Source of the DNA: Eimeria necatrix
Lineage: Eukaryota; Apicomplexa; Conoidasida; Eucoccidiorida; Eimeriidae
Direction: 5' to 3'
Assembly (NCBI RefSeq): GCF_000499385.1
Contig: NW_013654790.1
Span: 62,001-126,000 of the forward strand
Length of the DNA: 64,000 bases
Under the pieces are notes generated by a model that had not been told where the DNA came from, did not search any database, and saw nothing but the letters and a program-made list of their open reading frames with translations. This document shows, in pieces, positions 52,401 to 64,000 of the stretch. A program made the position numbers and the translations under genes. Numbering within the stretch: position 1 is the stretch's first letter; every line of letters begins with the position of its first letter.

Positions 52401-55400
52401 CAGCAAGGATGCAGACTCAGAAGCAGCAGGATCAAGTCGTGGTTGTGAGGGCTGCAGGAATACAGAAGACTCGCCCTCGTTGGACCTCGCAGCGGTTGAA
52501 AATACAGGCGATTCCTTGCCAGCCTCGGCAGAAAGGGAAGAGCAGCCGCAGGCTCTTGCTGAATCATCTGAGACAGAGGGAAGGAAAGATGAGGACAGTT
52601 CTGCAGATGCAACGGCAGCTTCTGCAGTGGAAGCAAAGGCAGCAGCAGAGGCAGCCGCTGCTGCGAAGGCAGCAGCAGCAGCAGCCACTACAGCTGAAGC
52701 TGCCGCACTGGAGGCTACACGTGCAGCAGCAGCAGCAACTGCAGCGCTTAAAGCACACGCTGTAGCGGCGGCAGCTGCAGCAGAAAAGGAAAAGGCTGCG
52801 GCTGAACTCTCCCCACCAGAGGATTCCCCTCGTATTCCCCAAGATCAGAAAGCCATCCACGAGCTACAGGGACTTCACGAGGAAAATATAGCAGCAGCTG
52901 CGGCTAAAAGGATCATTTCTTCAGCTGTAAACCCAGAAGACCTGATAAGTTATGACGAAGCTAAAATTCGCCTGAGTTGCGGCAGCGCCAATGTGGCTCA
53001 ACGACGGGCTTTGCCTATTCCGCCTCCAGCGAGAGGCAGCAAGATGTACCATCCATCACTGTCACCCATTGCAGCAGCACCACAACTAGCAGCTATACGG
53101 GCGGTCTCGTCGGCTGGAACATCAAAAGCATTAGAAACAGTGAGGACTCTTGAGGAAAATGGATTGTATCCTCACGTCCGGTTAGACGGGAAGAAAAACA
53201 GTGGAAAAGAGGAAATTGTCGGGGCATCGAGCCAGCGAACGCTCCAGCACAAGCTGCAGCAACAGCTGAGGCTGAAGCTGGTACAACAGCAAGCAAATAT
53301 ACAGACGCTACCGCAGCTGCAAGAAACGCAACAGATTCTCCCGCTACAACCGGAGCAGCCTATTCTGAAGCTGCAGCAGCTCGTTCTGCAGCAACAGGAG
53401 CAGCAGCAATTGGCCGAAAAAGCTCAAATAGTGAGCCCACAAGATGGCTCGACCTCATCGCGCCGCCGTGCAAGTCGTGTTCGATTTGCAGACGAAACAC
53501 TTAAAAACGAGGAGTGAGTTCCTCTCCTTTATCCAGGGATGTGTAATCCCCGCTGGCGGCCTCAACGTTTTCCTTTGCCGGCCTGCGGTCTCTTCCTACG
53601 CAGCAGGGCTACCTTCGCTGCTGTTGTTTCTGCGTCTCTCTTTGCTCTATTTAGGCTCAAGGAGCAACTGAGAAAACAGGCTAAGGAGCTGCGGAAGCTG
53701 CGCCACTTCAGAGACTTGCAGCACACTCTCCATGAAGAGACCGAGCAGCACATTGACGTGAGCAGTCTGTTGACAGACCCAGAACTTCCGAAAGCAGCTG
53801 TTATCCATAAGTGTCCCGATCTTGCCACAGCCAACGTTGCCACTGTGTGTTGTTTTCTCTTCCGTGCCTTCAGAGGCTGCACACGGAGCTGAAGAATCTT
53901 GCGGATGAGAACTTGAATTTGTTGGAGCAGCAGAAGCAAACAGGGCTTGGAGCTCAGCAGTTGGCCTTCAACCTCCTCCGGTTGCATGCGCTAGGAACGA
54001 AGCGGGGAGTGCCAGTGAAGGATGCTGCAGTATCGCCCCGCGGCGAACAGACAACAGCTCTCGAACATGTGCTGCAGCAAAACAGAGAGCTGGAGCAGAT
54101 GCAGTGGCAATTGCAGCAGCTACGGCAGCGCGTAACCGACAACCGCGCTACTCAGCAAGCAGATGAACAGCGGCTTCTAGAACTACAGCAAAGTGAGGCG
54201 AGACTGCAACAAGAAAACAACAACCTGAGGCAGATGCTGCAAACTCTGAGTGCAGCACAGCAGCAGCAGGCCTCCGCAGCTCAGGCAGAACATGAGAAAT
54301 CCAGAGATAAGCTCCACGAGGAAGCAAACACTGTAAGGCTAGACATTCTTAACTCTCAGTGGTTGCAGCGACCGCCAGCGGAGTAGGGAGCCGTGTATTT
54401 GTATCCAAGAGGTTTAAGGCTCAGGATCTACAGTGTAGAACAAGGCAAAGCTAAGGTCCTCATTTTCTGGATTCGTTGCATGGTTGCTTATTACGATTGC
54501 CCAGGATTTGAGAAGAACTCTTGCTGTTGAACAACAAGCTCGCTTGGAGGCGGAAGAACAACTAAGAGAAACACTTGAAGTGATGCAGCTGCTAAAGCAG
54601 TGCCTACAGGATCACAAAGAGAAAGCGGCCTCTCTGGAGTACCACGTCAAGGAGCTGCAGGAACTGCAACGGCAACAAAAGGAGGAACAGCTGCAGAGGG
54701 CTTTTGAGGCTTCCCAGTCTGCTGCGATTCTGGAGGCCTTGGATCGAGAACAAAACACAGGGGCGCCGCAAGCAGCGCAGGAGACAGTTAGCACCACAGC
54801 ACAAGAAGACCAGCCTTGCAAAGCTTCTACTTGCCAAGATTCACCGGAAACAGTCAAAAAGGAGGTGATGCAAAGCGGCAGAAAACATAAGCAATAACCT
54901 GGACACAAAGAGTAGTCCCAGCCGCATGAGCGGCAACGCAGTGACAGCAGCATGGAGCGCATCGACTACGTTGAAAGCCAGCCACTAGTGGCGCATGCTT
55001 ACAGTGTAGAGGCAAACTTTGAATGCGTATGAGGCTACCTCGGTAGCTGGCTTTGAGTTTGCACACATCCTGAAGCTTGGGTAGTGTAATCGTGTGAAGC
55101 TAAATAGCAAGAAGGTAAACAGCTCTTTGGGTCATGGTCGTGCTAGTGTGGTTACCTGTGGCGTTTAACTTTATTTGCAGACAAGTGAGATGGGCATACA
55201 GGCGGGCCCTCCAATGCCGTACGGCAGTCACACCAACGCTGCTGCTGAGGAACACCAGCAGCTGCTGAGGCAAGCAGCACAGCAACAGCAGCTTATAGCT
55301 CGGCTCAAGTCGGCTTTGGCTACCCAGGCAAAGACTTTGTGCCAGGAAAAAACATATTATCAACAGCTGGTATTGAAGTTTCAGCAGCGTATTGCTGAAC

Positions 55401-56722
55401 TGGAGAGGTACCAGCATCAGCTGCTGCTCCACGTGCAGCAACAGCAGCAGCAGCTGCTGCAACAGCAGCACCAGGCAGCTTCACTACAATCCGTGGCATC
55501 AGGAGCTTCTCAGCGCCCGCCATTTGTATTGCAGGCTCCGCCTGTGTTCGTCAGCGCCCCAGCAGCAAGCTCACCAACAGCGCCTGTACTTACCCAGACC
55601 TCGTTTACAGCGGCCGATGTGCAGGCGGCAGCGCGTGCTGCTGCTGAGAGACAACATCAGCAGCGGGGGTGCCGAGAGGTGCAGGAAGGGACAGCGGCGA
55701 GGGTCGACATCATTGAACGCGAGGCAGAAGCCGACCCGAGCTGCAGTGCACGCAGCGAAGACTGGCTCAAACTTCTGTCGGAGGCCATCGAGGAAGAAGA
55801 AAATAAGCAGCGGACCGAAGCAACTCCAGGGGAAGCGCAGGACGAGGGGCAGCGCAGAGCAATATTTGACAGGCCAGGGACACCAGCAGCTGTAACATTA
55901 GCAACTCAGAAAGGAGCCAAGTCAGTTTCAGCCACTCGAGAAGATACGGCACACGTGGAGATCCAAGAAACCCAGCCTGCATGCTATAACCGGGACAATG
56001 CATCAGCAGCCCTAGAGGAGGCACTGTCCGTTGATGCAGTAGAGCCGAAGACATTTGGGGCTCAAGAGCAGCAGCAAGCACAGCAGCAACTGATACAGCA
56101 ACTGCAAGATAGTCTGCAAGGGAAGGTGTACGTGCATCTTGAGAAGCTGCAACGCACCCTTAGTTCGGACCCTAATAACGGCCTATCTTTGGGCAGTGTA
56201 TGCGGTAGGGGAATTTCGCAATGCACAAATGAGGGTCAGGAGGCCGCAGGTGAGTTGATAAAAGAGAACCTGGGGCATTCCAGGGAGGGCCGTGATAAGC
56301 CGTTACTTACTTCGCATGAACAGCAAACCCCACTGGAACACCGGTTACAACATCTGCTGCAGCAGAAACAGCGGGAAAAGCAGCAGCAGATATCAATACT
56401 TTCTATACCTTCTTCTCCTGCCTACGCGAGCCCATTCGGCACCACAGATTCCGTATCTGTCTCACTGCCGCTTCCTTCAGTTCCGTCCGGGCTGGAGTGT
56501 CGGGCACTGCTAAAGCGGTCCGAGCTCAACCGCAGCCCCACCACCTCTACAACTGCGAGCACTGTCGTTGGTGATGACATAAGCAGTGCACCTGCATTCC
56601 CCTCTGCCCTCTGTAAGCCACCGGAGAAAAGAGACGGTGAAAACGGGGAGGAGGTTTCTGGGGCACGGCAGAAGGTGCAGCAACTCAGGCAACTTTTAAG
56701 ACAGCAAGGGCTCCTTAACTGA
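49481..56722 (+). CDS. Very large coiled-coil protein with Glu/Ala-rich region, about 2,140 residues
   Basis: Six exons, 49481-49928, 50003-53513, 53655-53757, 53874-54332, 54505-54864 and 55181-56722, all phases agreeing, give about 2,140 residues. No family is recognised. The N-terminal 400 residues are polar, with many Arg, Gln, Ser and His. Residues around 400-750 are strongly acidic and Glu/Ala-rich. An Ala/Lys-rich helical run follows near 52620-52800, then an Arg-rich RVRFADETL segment. Exons three to six form a long coiled coil (LKEQLRKQAKELRKLRHF, ELKNLADENLNLLEQQK, DLRRTLAVEQQARLEAEEQL, LIARLKSALATQ, RIAELERYQHQLLLHVQ) with poly-Gln. Such proteins are often cytoskeletal, centrosomal or conoid-associated, but no motif proves this. 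The first intron is only 74 bases. The ATG at 49481 is the first in a frame open to the splice. Confidence 0.75.
49929..50002 (+). other. Predicted 74-nt intron
   Basis: The donor GTGCAG follows an A that completes the codon after the splice. The acceptor is preceded by a T-rich tract ending CACTTTTAG. Splicing joins TLTID to KNPSEVAYGDEY in frame; retention ends translation at the TAG of the acceptor, giving a 173-residue protein. Confidence 0.6.
52620..52800 (+). repeat. GCA/GCT-rich tract encoding poly-Ala in the large coiled-coil gene
   Basis: Runs of alanine codons separated by Lys, Glu and Thr. The register differs from the CAG-as-Gln tracts elsewhere: the same trinucleotide repeat is read here as GCA. 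Confidence 0.85.
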
Positions 56723-58902
56723 CGAAAGACGCCCTGATGTCGTTCTCTTTACCGCAAGAATATAACTAGGGAATTCCGTTCCGGTCTCAACTCTTGAACC
56801 CTTCTTCAAGTGATTCCCTCAGTTTAAGCAAGGGGACGTAAAGCTAGACAAGCTATTTTTCATGTCGCCACGAGGAAACAACAAATGTAAAACGTAACTA
56901 AGATAGTACTGTTCTCAAGAAGCACGGGCACCTAATATCTATTCAGTGCATGCCGGAAACCGCGTTATGACTGTGCGCCCATATTTGTATCTACCCTCGT
57001 GTTCAGTTGGTTCGAGCAGTGTCACGCTTTTATCACCACCGTTCTCTGCCTTCCTCTGGTGGCAAGAAAAAAGGATAAGAAAGGAATGATGCAAAGTAAC
57101 AGCTTTTAGAGTTTAAAGGCGGACTTCCACATTAGAGAGGCCACGGAGCGAAGAAATATTTGGCATGGGCAGTTGTCGTTTTCAGCAGTGTGAAGGGCTG
57201 CGAGGTCCGCCAGCTGTATATTCCAAGAGTACGTATTTACTGTAGCCAGAAAGGAAAAACTCGTACACTCGTACTAGTGTCTCATTACTAACCATGAAGT
57301 ACAAGTCGCCGAGAGTCGACATGGCTAGAGTTGTCGGGCTGCGTTGGGGCACCACGGTTTTTCAACATTGTAACATATGCATTTTCGATACTCAGATAAG
57401 AGAGAGAGCTCCAGTGCTCAACGGCAACTAACTATTTGGGCTCTGTAGGACGCCACAGCGTTTGCACTTCCCCAGAATTGTTCAAGTGGGCCACTTTGTG
57501 CGGATCACTCGAACGACCCACAATAAATATGTTTGAGCGTGCACAAGCTGATGCCGTCGCGCAGGCGCCGGTCTCTACATCAGCAAAACCTGAGTAGCCA
57601 ATGTGCAACTGCCTTAATGCTTTGTGCTTTGCTGCTGTGGAAGTAGAGCGATGGGGGTCGTTGACATAATGCGCCAACCCCCCATCTTGTCGCAGATCCA
57701 CAAGCTCTCAGAAAATTTTAATTCCTTCTCTAAAATGCAGTATTGATGTAACTTGGCTTCTGAAAGGCTTATTACGAGGTGAATGACCTGCCAAGGCAAG
57801 CTGACTGGTCAACGCCACACGCATTGGAAGCACTATGGAGTACATTGATTGGGGTGTTGGTTCCGTTTTTTCAAAATAAACTTTGCGGTGATGTGCGAAC
57901 TGTGTATGAAGGTCAAATGTACAAGTAAATTCCTCCTTCCGGGCCCTTTAACCAAAAAGTGGCACCGATGCGGTTGAAGTGAAACCGACATGCATGTCCA
58001 TCAGCTGACCGGCAGCTTTTCGTACTCCAGCCTGACTCTGTTTACTTCTGCTTTACAATTTACTTTTGCATATTTCTTTTGAGAAACTACCCCGAAGCAG
58101 CTTTCGCTGTGGCCGCTAAAATCCGCGCCTTACCACAGAATTCCACTTGGCGCGGGAGCGTGGTGTCTACAAGCCCGGGGTTAAAAGTACATTTTTTCCC
58201 GACATTTTGGAGGACTGGTTTTATGGGGCTTGGATTTGCACCCTGTGGAGGATCTGCAGGCAGCTTACCTAAAGTTTGTCTCATGCGGAAGGTAATACAG
58301 CTCAGGACAACTCTATGCGCTACTCAAGTTCATTAGCGCTTAAGGTGTACTGAGCGCATTCATCCTCAGCAGCATTCTACATCAATTAATCTATAGCCAC
58401 TGTAGCCAGAGAGCAAGCATGGTCTTCTATCTGTGCCAGCACTCTCTCTCCTTTTTCCAATCGTCCGATTCGGATGGTGGTCTCTTTTTGCGGCCATGCA
58501 TTCATCCAGCTGGGCTCTTGCTGCGGGTACACTAGAGCTTTTTGTCTGACTGTGCTCATGAATTTCTGAGCATGGGTGGTTACTCGGTTGCACCGCTTCT
58601 CCCCCAAGTGAGCAACACTCCAGCTGCTTCGCGTGCGTTTTGATCAAGATATCTGTATTCACAGCTACATGGACTTGTATGTGGAGTGCGAATCATAGGA
58701 AAATCTTCCAGTCAGCGTCGGTGTTGAGGCCTGAGTGTCCTCCTGTGTAGCTGCACCTCCTTGTCCGAGGAGGTCATGTTCGCAGCAATTTTTTGTCGTC
58801 ATTCCACCGCATCTCTCTCCACTGACACAGCAGACTGAGGGCTAGATCCACATTTGAGGAGACGGTAAGAATCTTGCATCCCCGTCGGGGCTGCTTACAG
58901 AG
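56723..58902. other. Intergenic interval, 2.2 kb
   Basis: Lies between two plus-strand genes. No conserved coding sequence is recognised; small frames such as 57432-57701 minus and 58079-58336 plus carry no motifs. It presumably holds the upstream 3' UTR and the 5-phosphatase promoter. A CTGCTTACAG acceptor-like sequence immediately before 58901 suggests that a 5' UTR intron may end there. Confidence 0.5.
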
Positions 58903-61900
58903 ATGAAGCCTTGCGGCAGCCAGGAGCCCGTGCCCAGCAGCTCGAGGGAAAGTATGACGTCAGAGGGCACGAATGAGCATCCACAGGGCCTCCCATCCCC
59001 CGAGGCATCAGCAAGCCTGCATAGCATGACTGTCCATACAACACAGGACAGCAGAGTTCACGCCTCACGCACCAGGAGGGCCCGCCCTGGTGCTCACTTC
59101 CAGGCTCCCCCCTCATCACCGCGATCGCCCCTTTCTTGCTGCAACACCTTGTTTTTTCCGTCAACCATACAGGCGGCTCCTTCCATCCAGTTGCTAGAGA
59201 GCAGAGTGAAGGAGCCGAAAAGTGCCCCAGTGTCAGATAAGCCAGTGGAGCTGCGGGCACAGCCCTCCACCCCATGTAAGCCTCAGCACGAGGGTACCCC
59301 TATTCTGCATCAGACTCACTCTGCTGCTGCTTCCCCTTCAAGCCGGCATCTGCTGTCTCCAAATGGCAGCCTGCGAGCGGCTAAGCCCAGCGACTCTTCG
59401 CGGGAGGCCCACCAGTGGCACTTCAGCAGCAGCAGCAGCCGTGGTGGCATCGCAGCTGGCGGTGCAGCCCACAAGCCACGAGTCGGTCCACTTTACCCAA
59501 CTGGAGGCCCGCTTCTGCCTTCCAGTCTCCACTTGAAGACGCAGCGACAGCTTAACAACGCCTCACCTGGCAAGCGCCTTACGGCTGTCCCCAGAAATGT
59601 CGATGTTTCATTGCAGGGAGCACAGCCACTCAAAATCTTCTGCGGCACCTGGTAGGCTACATGCAGGCAGCAAAACATCAGGCATCAGACCTTTTTCGTT
59701 AACCTTCACAAACAGTTCGCAGACTCACAGAGAAGTACTCGCAGTTCGTGCTCACTTTCGCATACGCTCGAATAGGCATGTGCCCAACACGAAACTTGTG
59801 AGGTGCGTTTGCAGGAATTGTCAGTACCAGGATTTCCCAGTCAGCGTGCTTACGAATAGTCAAACAGCAGTGCGGGTTCCGCGGCTCCCTGATTGCTCCA
59901 ATTATTCAGCTTGCACCCTCTCTGGATCCCCAAATTCTTGCGCAACGGAGTGCTTGCCAGATGAGCTTCCCGCGGAAGTTATTGCAAAAATGGGCGGCGA
60001 ATTCGACAAATTGTACGACTTGGAGGGGATGGAGAAACATGGGTGGCAACAGCCAACAAACGACTCTGCGGGGCCGCCTCAAGTCCACATCAATCCTCCG
60101 TCTCTAGCTCGGAAGAGCACCATCAAGAGAGGGGATCTTGTGAGATCCAGCACAAAGCTTCTCACCGCCGTGCAAGGGGAGGACCAGCCGTTGGTGGACT
60201 GGCTGTTGCCGGGCTACGATGTGTATGTTGTCTCGCTTCAAGAAACTTTGGGTGCGTTTGCCTGTCCATAAAGATCATGTTAAATGTGTGGAGTAAAAGA
60301 AGGGTCAAATGCTTCATGCAACAGTGGCACCTACTGGAATAGCGTGTAATTTAAAATGCACAAAGGAAAGTGTTCAAGGGAATCGGCCTGCCGCGCCTTT
60401 TTTGACCGATCATTTTAGTGGACGACATTGGGAGAGGTCTTTGCTTCTATGAGTGACGCTGAAGTTTAGCGGCAACGCAGTGTTAATCTCTGCTTGGAAA
60501 TTTGTTGAGCTGAACTTGACTACTCTGCAGGTCAGAGTATCTTTGAAACCGTCACTGTTTATCTCTCAACTGTAAATGGAACATCCTTCAAGCGGATCAA
60601 GTTTTCGGAGGATAAACTTTCCGGATTGGGCGACGGCGCGTGGATGCAGTTCAAGAGCACCAGTGGGCGTCTCATCTTCCCAGAGTGGAAGACTTCATTC
60701 GTCCTTGCGTTGTTATTCGTCTGCTGTATACACAAGCGCATCACTTGCTAGACGCTGATATCTGTGATTGCTTTCCGAAGCAGGTATTTAGCGGTAGATG
60801 TGCGGTGGGGTGAGAGGCACTGGTGTTGTGCTGCAGGCTTGGCGGCATGGGCGCGAGAAGATCTAGAGGGGGAAGGAAAGCCCGTTAGCTTTGTGAGCTC
60901 AAAGGCAGCGTCCGTGAGTGAGTCAACATGTAATCACTCTTGAATGGAGTAGCAGATACGCAGCGGAAGATGGTCGCAATTCGACTCGCATTTTTCACTC
61001 GCTGAATACTTTTTTCATGTAGAAAATATATTTATATGCATACGCGTGTATTTTACAGATTGAGCCTTCTCAGTAAGAGTTGCTAGTCTTCCACTTGCTG
61101 TTACTGCGTCTACCTCAACCAGTTTAGGGGCTACCGTGAGCAAAAGTTCGTCAGTTCGTTTTTTCAGGCTTCTTGTCTGGGAGTAAAGGGGGCGTCAGCG
61201 TCTGTCTCAAGATTTGGGGTCAATTATTTTGTTTTATTGGCTGTCATATGCCGTCAACATCCCCTGAGGTTTGTCCTGCCCTGCTTAGCTGTTAAGCTTT
61301 GAATCTCGCCACGAGGCAGAGCCTTTGTGCATGTATTTTGGTGCTTTTCTGATGTCGAAGTCATTTTTAGGATCTGCGCATCCATAAAATGACTTCAACA
61401 GCAGGGAAGTCTCAGAATACATGCAAAGATTCTCCATGACGTCAGCACGCCGGCACCAGTGGCAGAAGTGACCATCCTGTTGGACGTTTAAAGCATCACA
61501 GACAGACACGTGCAATTTGTGCTCTTCAGTCATGACTACGTATGTTTGCGTGTGCGCATTGTGTGTAACAGGACCGCCGTAAGGCTAGGGCTGTTGTGGA
61601 GCAGCGGTTGCTAGAGTTTTATGGAGGGGCGTCGAGTTGGGCGGAAGCGTTTCATCATGTGCTATGGATGGGTGATTTCAATTTCAGGACACAGCGAGTA
61701 ACCGTTCAGCGGGCGGGTAAGCTGCCTTTTCTCCCGTAGCGCCTGGTTTAGCGCATTAGCGCCTTATTTTGAAGTGGAACGTGTCTTTCGTGACAACAAA
61801 GGATTACATAACACCTGAGGGGCATTTCCTGCCTCTGTAGTATGTGCTGTTTTTCCGTTATGCAGTTTCTCTTCTTAAGCAATCCCCCACAGGCTTATTC

Positions 61901-63693
61901 GCTTTTGATGAGTGGGTGGGGCCTAACGGCGACGATATGCGTTCTGCTGTAAGGCTTCCCTTCTCCACAAGACGACATCAAATTGGAGATATAGAGACAC
62001 AGAGCTCTTTTTGAAATGCAGGGAGGGGACCTGGCTAGCTATTCGAGATGATATTTCTGCTGCGTTTTGAGTGTGCGGTATTGGCTAATGGCTGTATTGG
62101 CACTTCGCCACGACTAACAAGTTCTTTGTTGTTGTTTCCTGGTGTCCTGAGCTAGCAGTGGCACACGCCTGTGTTCTTTTCACAGGAAATTGAACATAAG
62201 TATTTTTGTCTCCGTGCATGTATGTGCTTGTCCGTGTGCATCGGCAGTGGCCTACGCATATGTATTCGTCTGTTCAAGTAAAAATGCTGATACGCGGGTA
62301 CAAACGTGAGCGTATGAATGAACATGTGCATCTACAAGATGGTGTGCATAGTCATGAGTAGCTTGTGCTTCTATGTGTGCCGCAACATGTACATCATCGG
62401 TAATGCCGCCGTGGGAACTTCGCGATCGAGGCCTACGAAAAATAGATTCGCCGACGCGTATTTATCGGCATAGGGGCTGCACGAACCGTCGCATGCACGG
62501 GCAAACTGAAACCTGCGAATTGCATGGCTTTCTGCCTGTTTCGAAGTGATTTCGGGCCTTGTGTCTTTGTCATGGCCATATTCAGGGTTTCGTTGAGGCG
62601 CCAGTCGTTTTCCCTCCCACTTACAAGAAGGCTGACGGCCGCCCGCCGGCGAACTTGAGCGAACCGAAGTGGGTAGAGGCGGAGTACCAGACACACATGA
62701 TCACACAGTGGTACAAAGGAGCCAGACACCAAGATCGCATTCCTTCGGTGCGCCTTCTCTTCTCCTACTTGAAGCCTGGCCTTGGTATTTTGGCGGCTTA
62801 CTTTTTCCGGGGAATCAGAGGTCATGCTGTGTAGCAGCGTTTCTCGGGATCCAGTGTACGTAACTTAGTTCAGCTCATTCTTCCAAAAACGTTCGGTGCG
62901 CATGCGCTGCAGTGGACGGACAGGGTGTTTAAATGCTCGCTTGCAGAGGTCTCCTCGCTCCTCCGCTTTCAGCCAGATATGTACTTCTGTGCCATGCCAA
63001 GCCGGCCGTGTAAGCTACTGCGAAACGTACCAACCATCCCCCGCTGTAGAGATAGCAGCAAAGCTTTTCAAGTAGCCACGAATTCCGTAATACACGCTCA
63101 TGCTCCAGTTCATTCATTACGCTTGGTATGTTTGCGTTTTTTTTTGCTTTTTTCCGTTTCATGGTGCAGCGTTTTTGATTGCCAGCGACCACTCTCCCGT
63201 AGGCTTAGGCCTCGAATGTTTTCCTCTGGATTTTGCCTACGCGCTACCAGATGTCACTTCAAACGCAGCGGCCTTCAAGAAGTCAGTCAATGCGGCTATC
63301 CCTAAGTCATCAGCAACACCTGAAAACATTGGTGAGGAGATGTACATGGGCAGCTGAATGTCTGTCAGCTCAGTGAATAAAAGTTTTAAATATCCACCAT
63401 ACACCAATGATGCAAAGTTATCCGTCCTTCAGAGGCAACTTCCTTTCCAAGGTTTCTTTTGTGCCATGGCTGAAGAGCACAAGTTATGGACAGCATGATT
63501 TTCTTCTCATAACTCGCATTCTAGAAACACCGCACTGAGGAAAGGTGAGGGGAGATTCCTCTTTAGCTCCCTAGATCTGGTACCTGCACTGAGGAGTTTC
63601 AACGCCGAACCGGGCCTCAGGCGCGATTACAAGTGGTTGCAATCCCATAGCAAATGCGGGATTTCCACATCCGCTGGAAGTTGCTGTGCTTAG
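58903..63693 (+). CDS. Inositol polyphosphate 5-phosphatase (IPPc domain)
   Basis: Eleven exons, 58903-59651, 59815-60251, 60531-60662, 60837-60917, 61168-61268, 61572-61716, 61893-61948, 62586-62747, 62913-63009, 63170-63331 and 63575-63693, close to about 746 residues. The enzyme removes the 5-phosphate from phosphoinositides or inositol phosphates. The first 240 residues are Ser/Pro-rich and low complexity. The catalytic domain then shows, in family order, LKIFCGTWNCQ, YDVYVVSLQETLG, DGAWMQFKSTS, SGSKGGVSVCLKIWG with FIGCHM, VLWMGDFNFR, FVEAPVVFPPTYKK, RIPSWTDRVF and IASDHSPVGL. These include the metal and catalytic motifs (GDFN, WTDR, SDHSPV) and look active. The last exon is chosen only because its phase fits, so the C-terminus is uncertain; open frames at 63654-63955 could extend or replace it. 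No C-terminal lipid-anchor motif is seen. Confidence 0.88.
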
Positions 63694-64000
63694 TTGATGA
63701 GCGCGAGGCTTTGCTTTACGTGCAACTTTGCCTGTTCATGCGACGCATGTATCACTTGCGATTTGTGACTTATGGCGAATTAGCCTGCAGTGGGAACAGG
63801 GGCAGCAACCGTTCATCGCTGGAATGCACGGCAGATATGCAGTGAAGGCTTTATGTGACCTTCTGAGGGCTTATTCCGGGAGGGCAACACCAACTGATAT
63901 TCATTTGGGCTTTCATGAGATCCTCTATTCTCTAATGAACACTATTTCACTTTAAAGCACTGCTTTGCACAGAATATTCGACATTTTCGGCCCTTCGTCC
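63694..64000. other. Right edge of the window
   Basis: Open plus-strand frames to 63845 and 63955 could be alternative 3' exons of the 5-phosphatase, with an acceptor-like CTGCAG near 63790. Nothing is recognised by family. Confidence 0.35.

Noticed and set aside
50982..52860. Minus-strand Ser/Cys-rich frames opposite the large coiled-coil gene
   Set aside because: They are complements of Glu/Ala codons and have no independent support.
57001..57080. A possible tRNA B-box-like GGTTCGAG motif
   Set aside because: No matching A-box at the right distance and no cloverleaf could be drawn.

Overview
The window looks like nuclear DNA of a coccidian apicomplexan, most likely an Eimeria species. This is inferred from four things seen in the sequence: intron-rich genes with ordinary GT-AG splice sites, very long CAG/CTG tracts that encode poly-Gln, poly-Ala, poly-Ser and poly-Leu inside otherwise conserved proteins, degenerate telomere-like heptamers (AAACCCT/AGGGTTT) scattered mainly through introns, and a housekeeping gene set. 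No bacterial operons, rRNA, CRISPR array or clear transposon was found.

Layout, left to right. MSH2 (mismatch repair, minus strand) runs off the left edge and reaches about 5.3 kb. MMS19 (cytosolic Fe-S targeting, minus, 6.7-12.9 kb) is swollen by homopolymer insertions. A Nop6-like RRM protein (plus, 13.6-15.5 kb) is divergent to it. A 2.7 kb gene-free gap follows, holding an imperfect duplication and a TA microsatellite. A bacterial-type Orn/Lys/Arg decarboxylase (minus, 18.2-22.1 kb) is followed by a poorly understood 3.5 kb interval with one orphan exon. A PRMT3-like arginine methyltransferase (minus, 25.7-29.9 kb) is divergent from a BCD1/ZNHIT6 HIT-finger protein (plus, 30.6-34.5 kb) with a glutamine-rich tail. 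A METTL2/6/8-type tRNA m3C methyltransferase (minus, 35.8-38.6 kb) is divergent from a coiled-coil protein resembling CCDC112/148 (plus, 39.8-42.3 kb). A six-span membrane protein (minus, 42.9-44.4 kb) precedes a 5.1 kb gene-poor stretch. A roughly 2,140-residue coiled-coil protein (plus, 49.5-56.7 kb) and an inositol polyphosphate 5-phosphatase (plus, 58.9-63.7 kb) close the window.

Exon coordinates were built by hand from splice motifs, reading-frame phase and family similarity. Where every phase closes to an intact frame (MMS19, RRM protein, decarboxylase, PRMT3, BCD1, METTL, membrane protein, large coiled-coil protein, 5-phosphatase) confidence is high. The N-terminus of MSH2 and the C-terminus of the 5-phosphatase are least certain.

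The genes do not form one pathway. There is a loose theme of RNA and ribosome biogenesis (Nop6-like, BCD1, PRMT3, tRNA methyltransferase) and genome maintenance (MSH2, MMS19). The most distinctive biology is the decarboxylase in a lineage usually thought to salvage polyamines, the scale and placement of homopolymer insertions, and telomere-like sequence used as intron matter.
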